64,000 nucleotides of DNA from WJMT01 sp964599635 (GCA_964599635.1 CAZRGM010000056.1:51930-115929), one strand, 5' to 3'. Counted from the stretch's first letter, positions 7,653-17,542 are shown. Numbers and translations are program-made. The notes: a model not told the origin generated them from the letters alone.

Positions 7653-8769
7653 TTATTATGAGATATTAGGAGTCTCAAGAAAATGCACCTGTGAAGAAAT
7701 TAAGAGAGCCTACCGGAAAAAAGCACTTCAATACCATCCTGACAGAAATCCTGGAGACAAACAAGCTGAAGAAAATTTTAAAGAAGCCGCTGAAGCCTAC
7801 AGTGTGCTTATGGATTCCGAGAAAAGAGCCATCTACGACAAATATGGTCATCAAGGATTGAGAGGCGAAGAATTCAGCGGATTCTCAGGGTTTAACTCCT
7901 CTATATTTCAGGATTTTGAAGATATCCTTGGAAACTTTTTTAATTTTGGATTCGGAAATTCTTTTAGTTCTTCAAGAACAAACAGAGGTTACTCGAAAAG
8001 AGGAAGAGATCTTGCGGTAGAGGTCAAAATAAGCATGGAAGAAGCCGCATCCGGAGTCGAAAAAGAAATTCAAATCAGCAGATCTGAAACATGCCCTATC
8101 TGTCATGGTTCCAAAATGAAACCAGGAACTCAAAAAAAAGAATGTCCTATTTGCCGAGGAAGAGGCAAGTTAAGACAGCAGCAGGGTTTTTTCTCATTAA
8201 TTCAAACTTGCCCCCGGTGTGGAGGGACTGGCTATATCATACCGGATCCTTGTGAAGGGTGCGGAGGAACGGGGAAGATAAAGAAAAAGAAAAAAGTCAG
8301 TTTTAAGATTCCTGCAGGAATCGAAGATGGAATGAAATTGAGGATCCAAGGAGAAGGTGAAGTTGGAGAACAAGGAACGCCTCGAGGTGACTTATATGTT
8401 CGCGTCAGAGTTAGAAAACATAAATATTTTCAAAGAGAAGGCAGTGACCTGTTATGTGAGATAAAAATCTCTTTTCCAAGGGCAGCGTTGGGAACTCAGG
8501 TCAAGATACCAACTTTAGAAGGAGAGGAAATCTTAGAAATTCCCAGTGGAGTTCAATCCGGGAAACTATTGAAACTTAAAGGAAAAGGCATTCAGAGTCT
8601 AAATAATCACCAAAAAGGAGATTTGTATATTAAAGTCAATGTAGAGACTCCCAAAAATTTAAAGAGAAAACAGAAGGAAATTTTAAAAAAGTTTGCAGAA
8701 TCTACAGGAGAAAGACTTGATTCTGTAGAGAATAATGTCATCAATAAAATAAAAAATATTTTTCATTAG
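7639..8769 (+). CDS. dnaJ: chaperone protein DnaJ
   Basis: J-domain co-chaperone that stimulates DnaK ATPase. The J domain (about residues 1-70) has YHPDRNPGD with the HPD motif. A Gly/Phe-rich linker follows. The zinc domain has four CxxCxGxG-type repeats at about residues 151-210 (CPICHGS, CPICRGRG, CPRCGGTG, CEGCGGTG). The C-terminal substrate-binding domain contains GDLYVRVRV and GDLYIKVNV. It is 376 residues and complete. The start overlaps the dnaK end by 14 bp, which suggests translational coupling. Confidence 0.96.
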   Translation: MEKRDYYEILGVSRKCTCEEIKRAYRKKALQYHPDRNPGDKQAEENFKEAAEAYSVLMDSEKRAIYDKYGHQGLRGEEFSGFSGFNSSIFQDFEDILGNFFNFGFGNSFSSSRTNRGYSKRGRDLAVEVKISMEEAASGVEKEIQISRSETCPICHGSKMKPGTQKKECPICRGRGKLRQQQGFFSLIQTCPRCGGTGYIIPDPCEGCGGTGKIKKKKKVSFKIPAGIEDGMKLRIQGEGEVGEQGTPRGDLYVRVRVRKHKYFQREGSDLLCEIKISFPRAALGTQVKIPTLEGEEILEIPSGVQSGKLLKLKGKGIQSLNNHQKGDLYIKVNVETPKNLKRKQKEILKKFAESTGERLDSVENNVINKIKNIFH

Positions 8770-8776
8770 AGCTTCA

Positions 8777-9514
8777 TTGACCTCAAACCGCTTTTATATT
8801 CAAGAAAATCAGATAAAAAAAACTCAGGCCGTGTTAACAGGTGATGAGCATCATCATTTAAGCCGAGTCGTGAGAAAAAAGAGAGGAGATCAAGTTTATC
8901 TTTTTACAAAAGATGGTCAAAATTTTAAGGCTAAAATTGATAAAATAGGAAGATCAGAAACATTCCTGACTGTATTGGAGAAGGGTCAAAAAAAGGAATC
9001 TGATAAAAAGATCATCTTGGCGCCCTCATTGGTCAAATTGAAATGTTTTGAGTTCATTCTGCAGAAATCCACAGAATTAGGAATCACATCCATAGCGCCT
9101 TTGAGAACGGAAAGATCCATCATAAACATATCTAACAAAACAGACAAAAAGATTCAAAGGTGGAATAGGATTGTCTTGGAAGCTTCCAAACAGTGTCAGA
9201 GACCCTTTCCACCCCAAATAGAAGCACCGCTTCCATTGTCAAGATTCCTTGATATAAAAAAAGCTGATTTAAAAATATTTTTGAATGAAGAAGGAGGAGA
9301 ATATCTAAAAGATTTGATGATTGAACATGAACAAATGCCTTCTTATCGATCTATCATTGTCTTATTGGGTCCGGAGGGAGGCTGGACAGAAGATGAAAAA
9401 CAGGATATAGTTCATCATGGATACAAAGCAGTTAGCCTAGGAAGAAACATTCTAAGGGCTGAAACAGCTGCCATCGCATGTGTATCGATTATATCGCACT
9501 TCTGGAATTCATAG
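8777..9514 (+). CDS. rsmE: 16S rRNA m3U1498 methyltransferase RsmE
   Basis: SPOUT-class methyltransferase that modifies U1498 of 16S rRNA. The N-terminal PUA-like part has LTGDEHHHLSRVVRKKRGD. The C-terminal knot has LLGPEGGWTEDE and SLGRNILRAETAAI, the SAM-binding signatures. The start taken is TTG at 8777, 7 nt after the dnaJ stop, giving 245 residues and a normal N-terminus; no ATG fits. It follows dnaJ as in many chaperone operons. Confidence 0.93.
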   Translation: MTSNRFYIQENQIKKTQAVLTGDEHHHLSRVVRKKRGDQVYLFTKDGQNFKAKIDKIGRSETFLTVLEKGQKKESDKKIILAPSLVKLKCFEFILQKSTELGITSIAPLRTERSIINISNKTDKKIQRWNRIVLEASKQCQRPFPPQIEAPLPLSRFLDIKKADLKIFLNEEGGEYLKDLMIEHEQMPSYRSIIVLLGPEGGWTEDEKQDIVHHGYKAVSLGRNILRAETAAIACVSIISHFWNS

Positions 9515-9515
9515 C

Positions 9516-10457
9516 ATGTTTATACAAGGTCAAAAAGTCGGGAAATATAAAATTATCCGTTCATTAGGAAGCGGCGGATTCGGAGCTGTCTTTTTGGCAG
9601 AAGATACTTGGCTTAACATTCGAGTCGCCATTAAAGTTCCTCATAAACAGTCAGTTGAAATTTTTAAACTCCTCAAAGAGCCACGGCTCCAGGCTGCTCT
9701 CAACCATCCCAATATAGTCCGCATGATATCAGCTGAAAAAGAGGGTAAGATATTTTATATGGTCATGGAATATATTAAAGGGATGACGTTAGAAAAGATA
9801 ATTGAAAAAGAAAAAATATTAAAATATGAAAAAGCAGTCAAATATATAACTCAGATTGCACTAGCAGCTTCTCATGCCCATAAAAACAAAATAATCCATC
9901 GAGATCTCAGGCCTTCAAACATAATCATATCAGAAAATGAAGATAGCGTAAAAATCACAGACTTTGGGACCTCTGCCTGGTTAAACAAGATCCCTTATGC
10001 TTCAACCCGAATTGGATCCCCTCCTTATATGGCTCCTGAACAGTTCATAGGAAAATCTACATTTCAGTCTGATATATATTCCATTGGATGCATTTTTTAT
10101 GAAATGATTCTAGGAAGGCCCCCTATTTTTGATCCTGATCCTTTTAAAATTTTGGAAAAAGCTAAACAGGGAAAAATCACCCCCCCCAGAATTAGAAACA
10201 GCCAGATACCAAAAGAAATCGATTTGATCATCATGAAATGTCTTTCTTCTGAAATACAAGACAGATATCAGAGTGCTGAAGAATTAACCAAAGATTTGAG
10301 AGAATTTAGAGGAAAAGATTTTGAGAAATCAGAACTCTTAGATATCAGAAGAAGAATCAAAGCACGGGAGGACAGAGGAAATCATGTATGCTGGAACTGT
10401 GGAAGGCCCCTCCCTTACAAATCAAAAAAATGTCCTTACTGCGGAGAGGAAAATTGA
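9516..10457 (+). CDS. serine/threonine protein kinase with C-terminal zinc ribbon
   Basis: Hanks-type cytosolic kinase. Visible motifs from the ATG at 9516 are the Gly-rich loop LGSGGFGAVFLAE (about residue 17), VAIKVPHK with the ATP-binding Lys (about 40), catalytic HRDLRPSN (about 128), DFGTS and the activation-loop end SPPYMAPEQF. The usual HRDLKPxN Lys is replaced by Arg. No membrane segment is present. The tail has two Cys pairs, CWNCG and CPYCG, forming a zinc ribbon. The ATG is 1 nt after the rsmE stop, so it is translated with rsmE; an upstream GTG at 9480 inside rsmE is less likely. Targets are unknown. Confidence 0.88.
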   Translation: MFIQGQKVGKYKIIRSLGSGGFGAVFLAEDTWLNIRVAIKVPHKQSVEIFKLLKEPRLQAALNHPNIVRMISAEKEGKIFYMVMEYIKGMTLEKIIEKEKILKYEKAVKYITQIALAASHAHKNKIIHRDLRPSNIIISENEDSVKITDFGTSAWLNKIPYASTRIGSPPYMAPEQFIGKSTFQSDIYSIGCIFYEMILGRPPIFDPDPFKILEKAKQGKITPPRIRNSQIPKEIDLIIMKCLSSEIQDRYQSAEELTKDLREFRGKDFEKSELLDIRRRIKAREDRGNHVCWNCGRPLPYKSKKCPYCGEEN

Positions 10458-10530
10458 CTTGGAATCATAATTCGGATAGTATTAAATTTTTAAAAGAGGA
10501 TCATCATTATAAATTTCGAGGGAGTCAGAA

Positions 10531-11460
10531 ATGAGTTCATTTGATGAAGAAAGTAAAATATGGATGAATGGGGAAATCATGCCCTGGAAAAATGCCAACA
10601 TTCATATTGCTTCCCATGTTATCCATTATGGAAGTTCATTATTTGAAGGCCTGAGGTGCTACGAAACTCCTCAAGGGACAGTCATATTTAGATTAAATGC
10701 CCATACCCAAAGGCTCTATAACTCATGTAAGATGTATAGGATCGAAATACCTTATACTCAAGAAGAACTCAATCAAGCCATAATAAATATTATTAAAATC
10801 AATAAATATAAAGAATGCTATATAAGACCCATTGTCTTTCGAGGATACGGCACCCTGGGAGTCAATCCTCTATCAAACCCTGTCGTCACAGCCATTATGG
10901 TATGGAAATGGGGAAAATATCTTGGAGAAGAGGCGCTTATAAATGGAGTGGATGTGAAAGTTTCTTCTTGGAGAAGAATGGCTCCAGATACTTTTCCTGC
11001 GCTTGCCAAATCTGGAGCCAATTACATGAATTCCCAGCTCATTAAAATGGAGGCTGTCCTGGACGGATATGTAGAAGGAATAGCTCTGACATCTGATGGA
11101 CATATAAGTGAAGGAAGTGGGGAAAATCTTTTTGCTGTTATCGACGGTGTTCTCCATACTCCACCTCTTTCGGCCTCAATCCTGCCCGGAATCACAAGAA
11201 ACTCAGTCATCAAAATTGCCAAAGAAAAAAGTCTTGAGGTTAAAGAAATATGCATTCCTAGAGAAATGCTCTATATCGCTGATGAAGTCTTTTTTACGGG
11301 TTCAGCTGCAGAGATAACTCCCATCCGTTCCATAGATAAAATAAAAATCGGAAACGGCCAAAGAGGCCCCATCACTAAGTTACTTCAAGACGAATATTTT
11401 GCCTATATAAACGGGGAAAGAGAAGACAAAAACAATTGGCTGACATATTTATATAGATGA
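10531..11460 (+). CDS. ilvE: branched-chain amino acid aminotransferase
   Basis: PLP fold-type IV transaminase for leucine, isoleucine and valine. It has HVIHYGSSLFEGLRCYET, RLNAHTQRL, YIRPIVFRGYG, a probable PLP Lys in ALAKSGANYMNSQ, and the phosphate-binding ISEGSGENLF and LPGITRNSVI segments. At 309 residues it is full length. ATG at 10531 follows a GAGGGA-like ribosome site. No other ilv or leu gene is nearby. Confidence 0.92.
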   Translation: MSSFDEESKIWMNGEIMPWKNANIHIASHVIHYGSSLFEGLRCYETPQGTVIFRLNAHTQRLYNSCKMYRIEIPYTQEELNQAIINIIKINKYKECYIRPIVFRGYGTLGVNPLSNPVVTAIMVWKWGKYLGEEALINGVDVKVSSWRRMAPDTFPALAKSGANYMNSQLIKMEAVLDGYVEGIALTSDGHISEGSGENLFAVIDGVLHTPPLSASILPGITRNSVIKIAKEKSLEVKEICIPREMLYIADEVFFTGSAAEITPIRSIDKIKIGNGQRGPITKLLQDEYFAYINGEREDKNNWLTYLYR

Positions 11461-11507
11461 ATCATTAAAGATGAGTCGGAGAAAAAATAAATTTATTGGG
11501 GGGTAAA

Positions 11508-12680
11508 ATGGATATAGACGAACTTTTAAAAATAGCCATTGAAAACGATGCCTCTGATCTTCACCTAAAATCTGGAAACTTTCCCATAATACGTGTTCAC
11601 GGAAATCTGCAAATGCTTACTGATTATCCCAAATTAACGCCTGATATAACTAGACAATTAGCCGAACAGATAACCAATGACTTTCAAAAAGAAATGCTCA
11701 AAGAAGAACATGATCTTGACCTTGCTTATAGTCTTCCCGGTTTTGGACGTTTTAGAGGAAGCATATATCAGCAGAGAGGCTCCTATGGAATTGTATTGAG
11801 GATTATTCCTCTAGAAGTTCTACCTATAAGGGAACTCAATCTTCCAGAAGTCATTGAAAGCATCGCTGAAGAAAACAGGGGCCTTGTCCTTGTCACGGGA
11901 ACCACTGGATCTGGAAAAACCACCACTCTTGCCTCGATGATTAACTACATCAATGAAAGAAGAAAAGAAAACATCATCACTATTGAGGACCCTATTGAAT
12001 ATCTTCACAGAGATAAAAAAAGCATGATCAGTCAAAGGGAAGTCGGAGTGGACGTTTCTGCCTTTTCGAGAGGCCTAAGGGCTTCTCTCCGAGAGGATCC
12101 CGACATAATACTGGTTGGAGAGATGAGAGACCGAGATACTATTGATACCGCACTTCTCGCTGCAGAGACCGGTCATTTAGTTTTAAGTACGCTTCACACC
12201 ATAGACGCTCCGGAAACTGTTAACCGGATTGTTTCAATTTTTCCTCCATTCCAGCAGAGACAAGTCAGGCTACAGCTCTCAAGCGTCCTAAAGGCTGTGA
12301 TATCCATGAGACTGATTCCCAGAAAAGATGGAAAAGGGAGAGTCCCAGCCGTAGAGGTGATGATCAACACACCCTATATTTCAGAATGCATTAATGACAG
12401 AGAAAAAACAGGGCTTATTAGAGATGCCATAGCTTCAGGGGTTTCACAGTATAATATGCAGAGTTTTGACCAATCGATATACTGGCTTTACACAGAAGGA
12501 TTCATTTCTTATGAACAAGGCCTCAGGTATTCTTCAAGCCCAGATAACTTCAAGTTAAGAGTTATGGGGATTCGTTCTTCTCAGGACATCGCTATGGAAA
12601 ACATGGAAAAGGAAATTTCTGAAAGAAATCTGGAAAAAAGGGAAGCTTATAATGAAGAATTAGAGGAGGAAAAAGAATAA
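11508..12680 (+). CDS. pilT: type IV pilus retraction ATPase PilT
   Basis: Hexameric secretion-type ATPase that powers pilus retraction at the inner membrane. The N-terminal domain starts DIDELLKIAIENDASDLHLK. Walker A is GTTGSGKTTT (about residue 131), the Asp box IEDPIEYLH follows, Walker B is DPDIILVGEMRD and the His box is STLHTIDAPETVNR. The C-terminus has a charged extension rich in Glu. The ATG at 11508 has a strong GGGGGG ribosome site 5 nt upstream; a TTG at 11496 is rejected because it lies before that site. No other pil gene is in the window. PilU is an alternative. Confidence 0.92.
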   Translation: MDIDELLKIAIENDASDLHLKSGNFPIIRVHGNLQMLTDYPKLTPDITRQLAEQITNDFQKEMLKEEHDLDLAYSLPGFGRFRGSIYQQRGSYGIVLRIIPLEVLPIRELNLPEVIESIAEENRGLVLVTGTTGSGKTTTLASMINYINERRKENIITIEDPIEYLHRDKKSMISQREVGVDVSAFSRGLRASLREDPDIILVGEMRDRDTIDTALLAAETGHLVLSTLHTIDAPETVNRIVSIFPPFQQRQVRLQLSSVLKAVISMRLIPRKDGKGRVPAVEVMINTPYISECINDREKTGLIRDAIASGVSQYNMQSFDQSIYWLYTEGFISYEQGLRYSSSPDNFKLRVMGIRSSQDIAMENMEKEISERNLEKREAYNEELEEEKE

Positions 12681-12689
12681 AACCAATCA

Positions 12690-15344
12690 ATGAAATCACA
12701 ACAAATAAGAAAAAAATTTCTAGACTTCTTTGCATCAAAAGATCATAAAATCATAAAAAGTACTTCTCTTTTTCCAAAAGACGATCCGACTCTTCTTTTT
12801 ACGAACGCTGGTATGAACCAGTTTAAGAATGTATTTCTGGGCCTTGAAAAGAGAACTTACAGAAGAGCTGCTTCTGTTCAAAAATGCATGCGGGTCAGCG
12901 GAAAGCATAACGACCTTGAACAAGTTGGTAAAACCAGCAAACACCATACCTTTTTTGAAATGCTGGGAAATTTTTCTTTTGGGGATTATTTTAAAAAAGA
13001 AGCTATCGAATTTGCCTGGGAATTACTAACCGAAGAATACAAGATCGATCCGGAAAGGCTTTATGTGACAGTCTACGAAGACGATGAAGAAGCTTATCAG
13101 GTATGGACAAAAAATATCGGGATTTCTAAAAATAAAATATTTTATATGGGAAAGGAAGAAAATTACTGGAGTATGGGGGATACGGGTCCGTGTGGACCTT
13201 GTTCAGAAATCCATTATCAGTCATTCAAAGATTTAAAAAATAAGAAACCAAAAGAACTGATTGAATCAGGAAATGACGATTTCATTGAAATATGGAACCT
13301 TGTTTTTATGCAGTACAACAGAGATGAAAATGGGAATCTCCATAATCTTCCAGCCCCTTCTATAGATACAGGCATGGGACTTGAACGTATGGCGACAGTC
13401 CTGCAAAATAAAAAAGATAATTATGAGAATGACCTTTTTTATCCCATCATCGAAAACATCATCTCACTCTCTGGGAATGAGCTGACGAAGGAAACAATCA
13501 AAAATATATCTGTTAGAAAAATAGCTGACCATATTCGATCCGTTGTCTTCCTTATAAACGATGGAATCATGCCTTCAAATGAAGGAAGAGGATATGTTCT
13601 TAGAAGGCTTATAAGAAGAGCATTCAGAGCAGGAGAAAAAATTGGGTTTAAAGAAGCCTTTCTTTTTAAACTGGTAGGAGTGGTCTGTGATATCATGAAA
13701 GATTCCTATCCGGAGTTAATCTCATCTGCAAATTATATCTCCAAAGTTTGTCAATCCGAAGAAAAGCGCTTTTCAAAGACATTGTCCTCTGGAATCAAAA
13801 CATTTGACTTCTATGTTGGACAGCTTAAAAAAAACAATAAAAATATCATCCCTGGAGAAAAACTATTTAAGCTTTACGACACATATGGCTTTCCTTTAGA
13901 TCTTTCAAATGAACTCGCTGAAGACGAAAATATGATCATCGATGAAAAAGGTTTCTATACCGAGCTCAATAAACAAAGAGAAATAGCAAGAAAATCATGG
14001 AAAGGGGATGTCCAACAGGGAAAGAGAAAAAAATACGAAAAATTTAAACATCTCAGCGTCAAGTATGTGGGCTATGAAAAGGAAAGCGTATCGAATTCGG
14101 AAGTCCTGGCTATCCTTAAAAATGGATCTGAAGTTTCTCAACTAAAAAAAGGAGAGAAAGGAGAAGTCGTTTTAGATAGTACTCCTTTTTATGCCGAAGC
14201 CGGAGGACAGGTTGGAGATACCGGAATTATTAAAAATCCAGGATTTTCTGCAGAGGTCAGATCGGCCTATTATCCCATCCCTGATATCATATTTCATAAA
14301 ATAGAAATGATCTCTGGAACAATGAACATTGGCGATAAGGTTGAATCAGAATTAGACATAAGGAGAAGAAAAGCAATCAGCAAAAACCATACCGCCACCC
14401 ATCTCCTGCACGCTTCTCTGAGAGAAATAATCGGTTCTCATGTAAAGCAGTCTGGCTCTCTTGTCTCCCCACAAAAATTTCGATTTGATTTCACTCATTA
14501 TTCCCCTTTAAATCGTTCTGAAATAAAAAGTGTGGAGTCACTAGTCAATGAAAAAATTCAAGAATGCATACCCGTAAGTACAAAAATAACTTCTCTGGAA
14601 GAAGGCATTAAGGAAGGAGCCACAGCTATATTTGAGGAAAAATATGGGGAGGAAGTCAGAGTCATAACCATTGGGGATTTCAGTAAAGAGCTCTGCGGCG
14701 GAGTTCATGTACAGAATACTGGTGAAATCGGTTTTTTTAAAATCATTTCAGAATCCAGTGTCGCTGCAGGAATGAGAAGGATTGAGGCCGTCACTTCATT
14801 ATCGGCACTGGAATACACCCAAAAAAATGAAGAGCTCATAGAAGAAATTGAATCATCTCTGAATGCACCGAGAGATGACCTTGAGGATCATATTGAAAAA
14901 TTAAAAGAGTCCCTGAAACAAAAAGAAAAAGAAAATAAATCTCTCAGACAGAAGCTGATTAATCTAAAAAGCCAGCAAAAACAGGAAAAAACTCATGACA
15001 TAAACGGCATTTCTGTGCTCATTAAAAAAATGGATGGACTGAACGGATCAGAACTCAGAAATCTTGCTGATGACTTAAGGCAAAAATCAAAAACAGATGT
15101 GATTATGCTATCAACAATTTTAAATGAAAAAGTCTTGCTAGTGGTCACAGTGAATAAAAACTTAACGAAACAATTAAAAGCAACGAATATCATCAATGAA
15201 ATGGCTCCTATTATAGGGGGGGGAGGAGGAGGACGTCCTGATTTTGCCCAGGCTGGAGGAACCAAACCTGAAAAGTTGGATCAGGCTTTTGACAAGGGAT
15301 TCCTGTATATTAAAGAACAACTCAAACAGAAAAATCACCCTTAA
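12690..15344 (+). CDS. alaS: alanyl-tRNA synthetase
   Basis: Class II synthetase for tRNA-Ala with editing. The catalytic core has FTNAGMNQFKNVFLG, KCMRVSGKHNDLEQVG, HHTFFEMLGNFSFGDYFK and GPCGPCSEIHY. The editing and zinc site is HTATHLLHASLREIIGSH (about residues 564-581) with CGGVHVQNTGEIG (about 668). The C-Ala domain ends in a Gly-rich GGGGGGRPDFAQAGG. At 884 residues it is complete. It begins 9 bp after pilT. Confidence 0.97.
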   Translation: MKSQQIRKKFLDFFASKDHKIIKSTSLFPKDDPTLLFTNAGMNQFKNVFLGLEKRTYRRAASVQKCMRVSGKHNDLEQVGKTSKHHTFFEMLGNFSFGDYFKKEAIEFAWELLTEEYKIDPERLYVTVYEDDEEAYQVWTKNIGISKNKIFYMGKEENYWSMGDTGPCGPCSEIHYQSFKDLKNKKPKELIESGNDDFIEIWNLVFMQYNRDENGNLHNLPAPSIDTGMGLERMATVLQNKKDNYENDLFYPIIENIISLSGNELTKETIKNISVRKIADHIRSVVFLINDGIMPSNEGRGYVLRRLIRRAFRAGEKIGFKEAFLFKLVGVVCDIMKDSYPELISSANYISKVCQSEEKRFSKTLSSGIKTFDFYVGQLKKNNKNIIPGEKLFKLYDTYGFPLDLSNELAEDENMIIDEKGFYTELNKQREIARKSWKGDVQQGKRKKYEKFKHLSVKYVGYEKESVSNSEVLAILKNGSEVSQLKKGEKGEVVLDSTPFYAEAGGQVGDTGIIKNPGFSAEVRSAYYPIPDIIFHKIEMISGTMNIGDKVESELDIRRRKAISKNHTATHLLHASLREIIGSHVKQSGSLVSPQKFRFDFTHYSPLNRSEIKSVESLVNEKIQECIPVSTKITSLEEGIKEGATAIFEEKYGEEVRVITIGDFSKELCGGVHVQNTGEIGFFKIISESSVAAGMRRIEAVTSLSALEYTQKNEELIEEIESSLNAPRDDLEDHIEKLKESLKQKEKENKSLRQKLINLKSQQKQEKTHDINGISVLIKKMDGLNGSELRNLADDLRQKSKTDVIMLSTILNEKVLLVVTVNKNLTKQLKATNIINEMAPIIGGGGGGRPDFAQAGGTKPEKLDQAFDKGFLYIKEQLKQKNHP

Positions 15345-15391
15345 AGGGGATTGTTTTTCTCTAAGATATAAGTATACTGAATAAAAGCTCA

Positions 15392-15970
15392 ATGGGATTA
15401 AAAGAAGTAAAATTAAAATTGTTTTTTCTTATTATTATCATGGCTTTATCGATCTCTATCCCTTCAGTGCCTTATTCGACCTATTCAAAACCATCAAAAT
15501 ATGAATCCATCATTAATGAGGCTGCTGTTAGATATGGGATTCCTTCTGATCTTATAAATTCGATCATCAAAACAGAATCTAACTATAATCCAAGAGCCGT
15601 TTCCTCAAAAGGGGCATCAGGCCTTATGCAGCTTATGCCTTCAACAGCTGAACAGTACGGCGTTAAAGACATATTTGATCCTGAAGATAACATATTTGGA
15701 GGAACTAGATATCTAAAAGAGCTGATTTCACTTTATCAAAGAAACCTCGATCTGGTGCTCGCTGCTTACAACGCAGGTCAGGAAGCCGTTAAAAAATACC
15801 ACGGAATTCCTCCCTATCAAGAAACACTGGAGTACATTGAAAAAGTCAAAGTTTCCTATGGAAAAAAATCTCTGATCAGTAAGACGAAAATATACAAATA
15901 CTATGACGAATCTGGGAGAATTGTCATCACTAATAATGTCTTTCTTTATCTAAAACACAGAAAAAAATAA
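15392..15970 (+). CDS. secreted lytic transglycosylase (SLT domain)
   Basis: Peptidoglycan-cleaving enzyme, exported by an N-terminal signal/anchor segment (LKLFFLIIIMALSISIPS). The goose-lysozyme-like SLT core has the catalytic Glu in IIKTESNYNPRAVS, then GASGLMQLMPSTAEQYGV, and ends with LVLAAYNAGQEAVKKY. It is 192 residues, a minimal single-domain form. A short C-terminal tail contains a Tyr-rich segment and Lys residues of no known role. It is convergent with the lipid kinase gene at 15993. Confidence 0.9.
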   Translation: MGLKEVKLKLFFLIIIMALSISIPSVPYSTYSKPSKYESIINEAAVRYGIPSDLINSIIKTESNYNPRAVSSKGASGLMQLMPSTAEQYGVKDIFDPEDNIFGGTRYLKELISLYQRNLDLVLAAYNAGQEAVKKYHGIPPYQETLEYIEKVKVSYGKKSLISKTKIYKYYDESGRIVITNNVFLYLKHRKK

Positions 15971-15992
15971 ATCCCCCTTTAATTTACTTTTT

Positions 15993-16973
15993 TTAAGCGG
16001 AATGCATATCCGGATTTAAGTTGGCCCGCACCGAAAAAATACTCGGGATAATTTCAAATGTCACCGGAACTTTTCCAATCAGTTCTCCGTCAGCTTCTAT
16101 AAGGACATCTTCCTGATCTTCTGATGTCACTTCAATTTTTTTCCCTCTTATAAATTCAATTTTTGGGTGTGATAAATGAGTTCCCTGATAAATACGCCAC
16201 ACATTTAAAAAAAACTCAAATTTTTCCATCCCTTTTACCAAGATCACATCAAAAAATCCATCATTAAGAAGGGCATAGGGAGCTATTTTCATTCCCTTCC
16301 CAAAGATAACTCCATTAGACACCGCACCTACTAAGTACTCATCCGTCGGATGTTCCTTTCCATCTATTTTGACTCTTAACTTTTTGTTTCTGTAAGACAT
16401 AAAAGTAACAATCAGAGTTCTCAAATAAGATGAAGCTTTTCTCCTGAGTCTTTTCTCTTCAACTCTCTTCACGACCTCCCCTCCAAAACCAAAATCAGCA
16501 ATGTTTAAAAACAATCTTTCTTCTTCACATCCTGAAAGGGATCTATACTTAATCTTTCCAATATCTATGATATCAGACTTGGGTTTGATGATAACCTCCA
16601 TGGACTTTCTTAAATTTTGGGGAATTTTTAGACTTCTGCTAAAATCCGACCCTGTTCCACTAGGAACTATCCCCAATGATGTATCAGGATTGATGATCTT
16701 ATGGTTATCAAAAAAACCATTAGCAATCTCATTGATGGTTCCGTCTCCTCCCACTCCAACAATCAATTCACTTCCGTCTTTGATAGCGGATCTTGATATT
16801 TCTGTGGCGTGAGCCGGCTTCTCCGTAAACTCATATTTGAATTCTTTAAAAAAATTACTGAGGGCTTCTTTTATACGAACCCATCTTTTACCTGTCTGAC
16901 CTTTGTTTGATTCAGGATTGATTATTATCTGCGTCTTTAACAGTGGTGGAGTCTTTGGAAACGTCAATAACAT
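15993..16973 (-). CDS. diacylglycerol/lipid kinase family protein
   Basis: DagK/YegS-type lipid kinase. The N-terminal catalytic domain has QIIINPESNKGQTGK, the GGDGT motif in VGVGGDGTINEIANG, and GIVPSGTGSDFSRSL; the C-terminal beta-sandwich includes DGFFDVILVKGM. It is 326 residues. The ATG at 16973 has AAGGGG 6 nt upstream and lies 62 bp inside the preceding gene (16912-17454), so the two are probably translationally coupled. The lipid substrate is not predictable. Confidence 0.88.
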   Translation of the reverse strand: MLLTFPKTPPLLKTQIIINPESNKGQTGKRWVRIKEALSNFFKEFKYEFTEKPAHATEISRSAIKDGSELIVGVGGDGTINEIANGFFDNHKIINPDTSLGIVPSGTGSDFSRSLKIPQNLRKSMEVIIKPKSDIIDIGKIKYRSLSGCEEERLFLNIADFGFGGEVVKRVEEKRLRRKASSYLRTLIVTFMSYRNKKLRVKIDGKEHPTDEYLVGAVSNGVIFGKGMKIAPYALLNDGFFDVILVKGMEKFEFFLNVWRIYQGTHLSHPKIEFIRGKKIEVTSEDQEDVLIEADGELIGKVPVTFEIIPSIFSVRANLNPDMHSA

Positions 16974-17454
16974 CTTTTTCCCCTTGTTTCATTTTGTCTT
17001 TTTTAAATAGAGATACTCCAATGATCCCTCCCAGAGCACCCAGTACAGAAAACACAATAGCATTGATCAAAACTCCGAGTAAAACCAAAGATATATGAGT
17101 TTCTGCCGCTCCTTTATCTAGCCATGTTTCCCATCCAGACGGCATTTCATCGGCATACTGCGCGAATCTCTCCATAAGATTGGCAATAAATTTATTTGTG
17201 ATTGGGGCTAGAGGAATGCTTATTAAAAAATCGACAGCTGTGGCCACAAGACCAGATAAAATTCCTACAACAGCCCCATCCCCCATAGTTAATAACCTTG
17301 GAGATTCCTTGTTGAGAAAAAAAACAGCCGCAATCCCTCCCCCAATAATCCACAGACAGCAAAGACAGTTCATGATAGGGATACCGGAAAGAACTCCAGC
17401 AATCCCCCCTCCAATAAGTGCAGGGATAAACATATTTGTTTTCTGTTCTTCCAT
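16912..17454 (-). CDS. multi-pass membrane protein, unknown function
   Basis: 180 residues with about four hydrophobic segments: FIPALIGGGIAGVLSGIP, CLCCLWIIGGGIAAVFFL, AVVGILSGLVATAVDFLI and a last LGVLINAIVFSVLGALGG. It has a Cys pair in MNCLCCLW and a charged, Asp/Lys-rich cytosolic tail. Gly-rich helices resemble small inner-membrane proteins of unknown role. Its 3' end overlaps the lipid kinase start by 62 bp, so it is likely an operon partner. I do not recognise the family. Confidence 0.75.
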   Translation of the reverse strand: MEEQKTNMFIPALIGGGIAGVLSGIPIMNCLCCLWIIGGGIAAVFFLNKESPRLLTMGDGAVVGILSGLVATAVDFLISIPLAPITNKFIANLMERFAQYADEMPSGWETWLDKGAAETHISLVLLGVLINAIVFSVLGALGGIIGVSLFKKDKMKQGEKDVIDVSKDSTTVKDADNNQS

Positions 17455-17542
17455 CCTGCCTCCTCATTAAACAGTTTTTACTATTCTATGTTGTTTGTCA
17501 TTTTTTTCAAGAAAAATTTTTTGATATCCCTTATTAGGCTCC

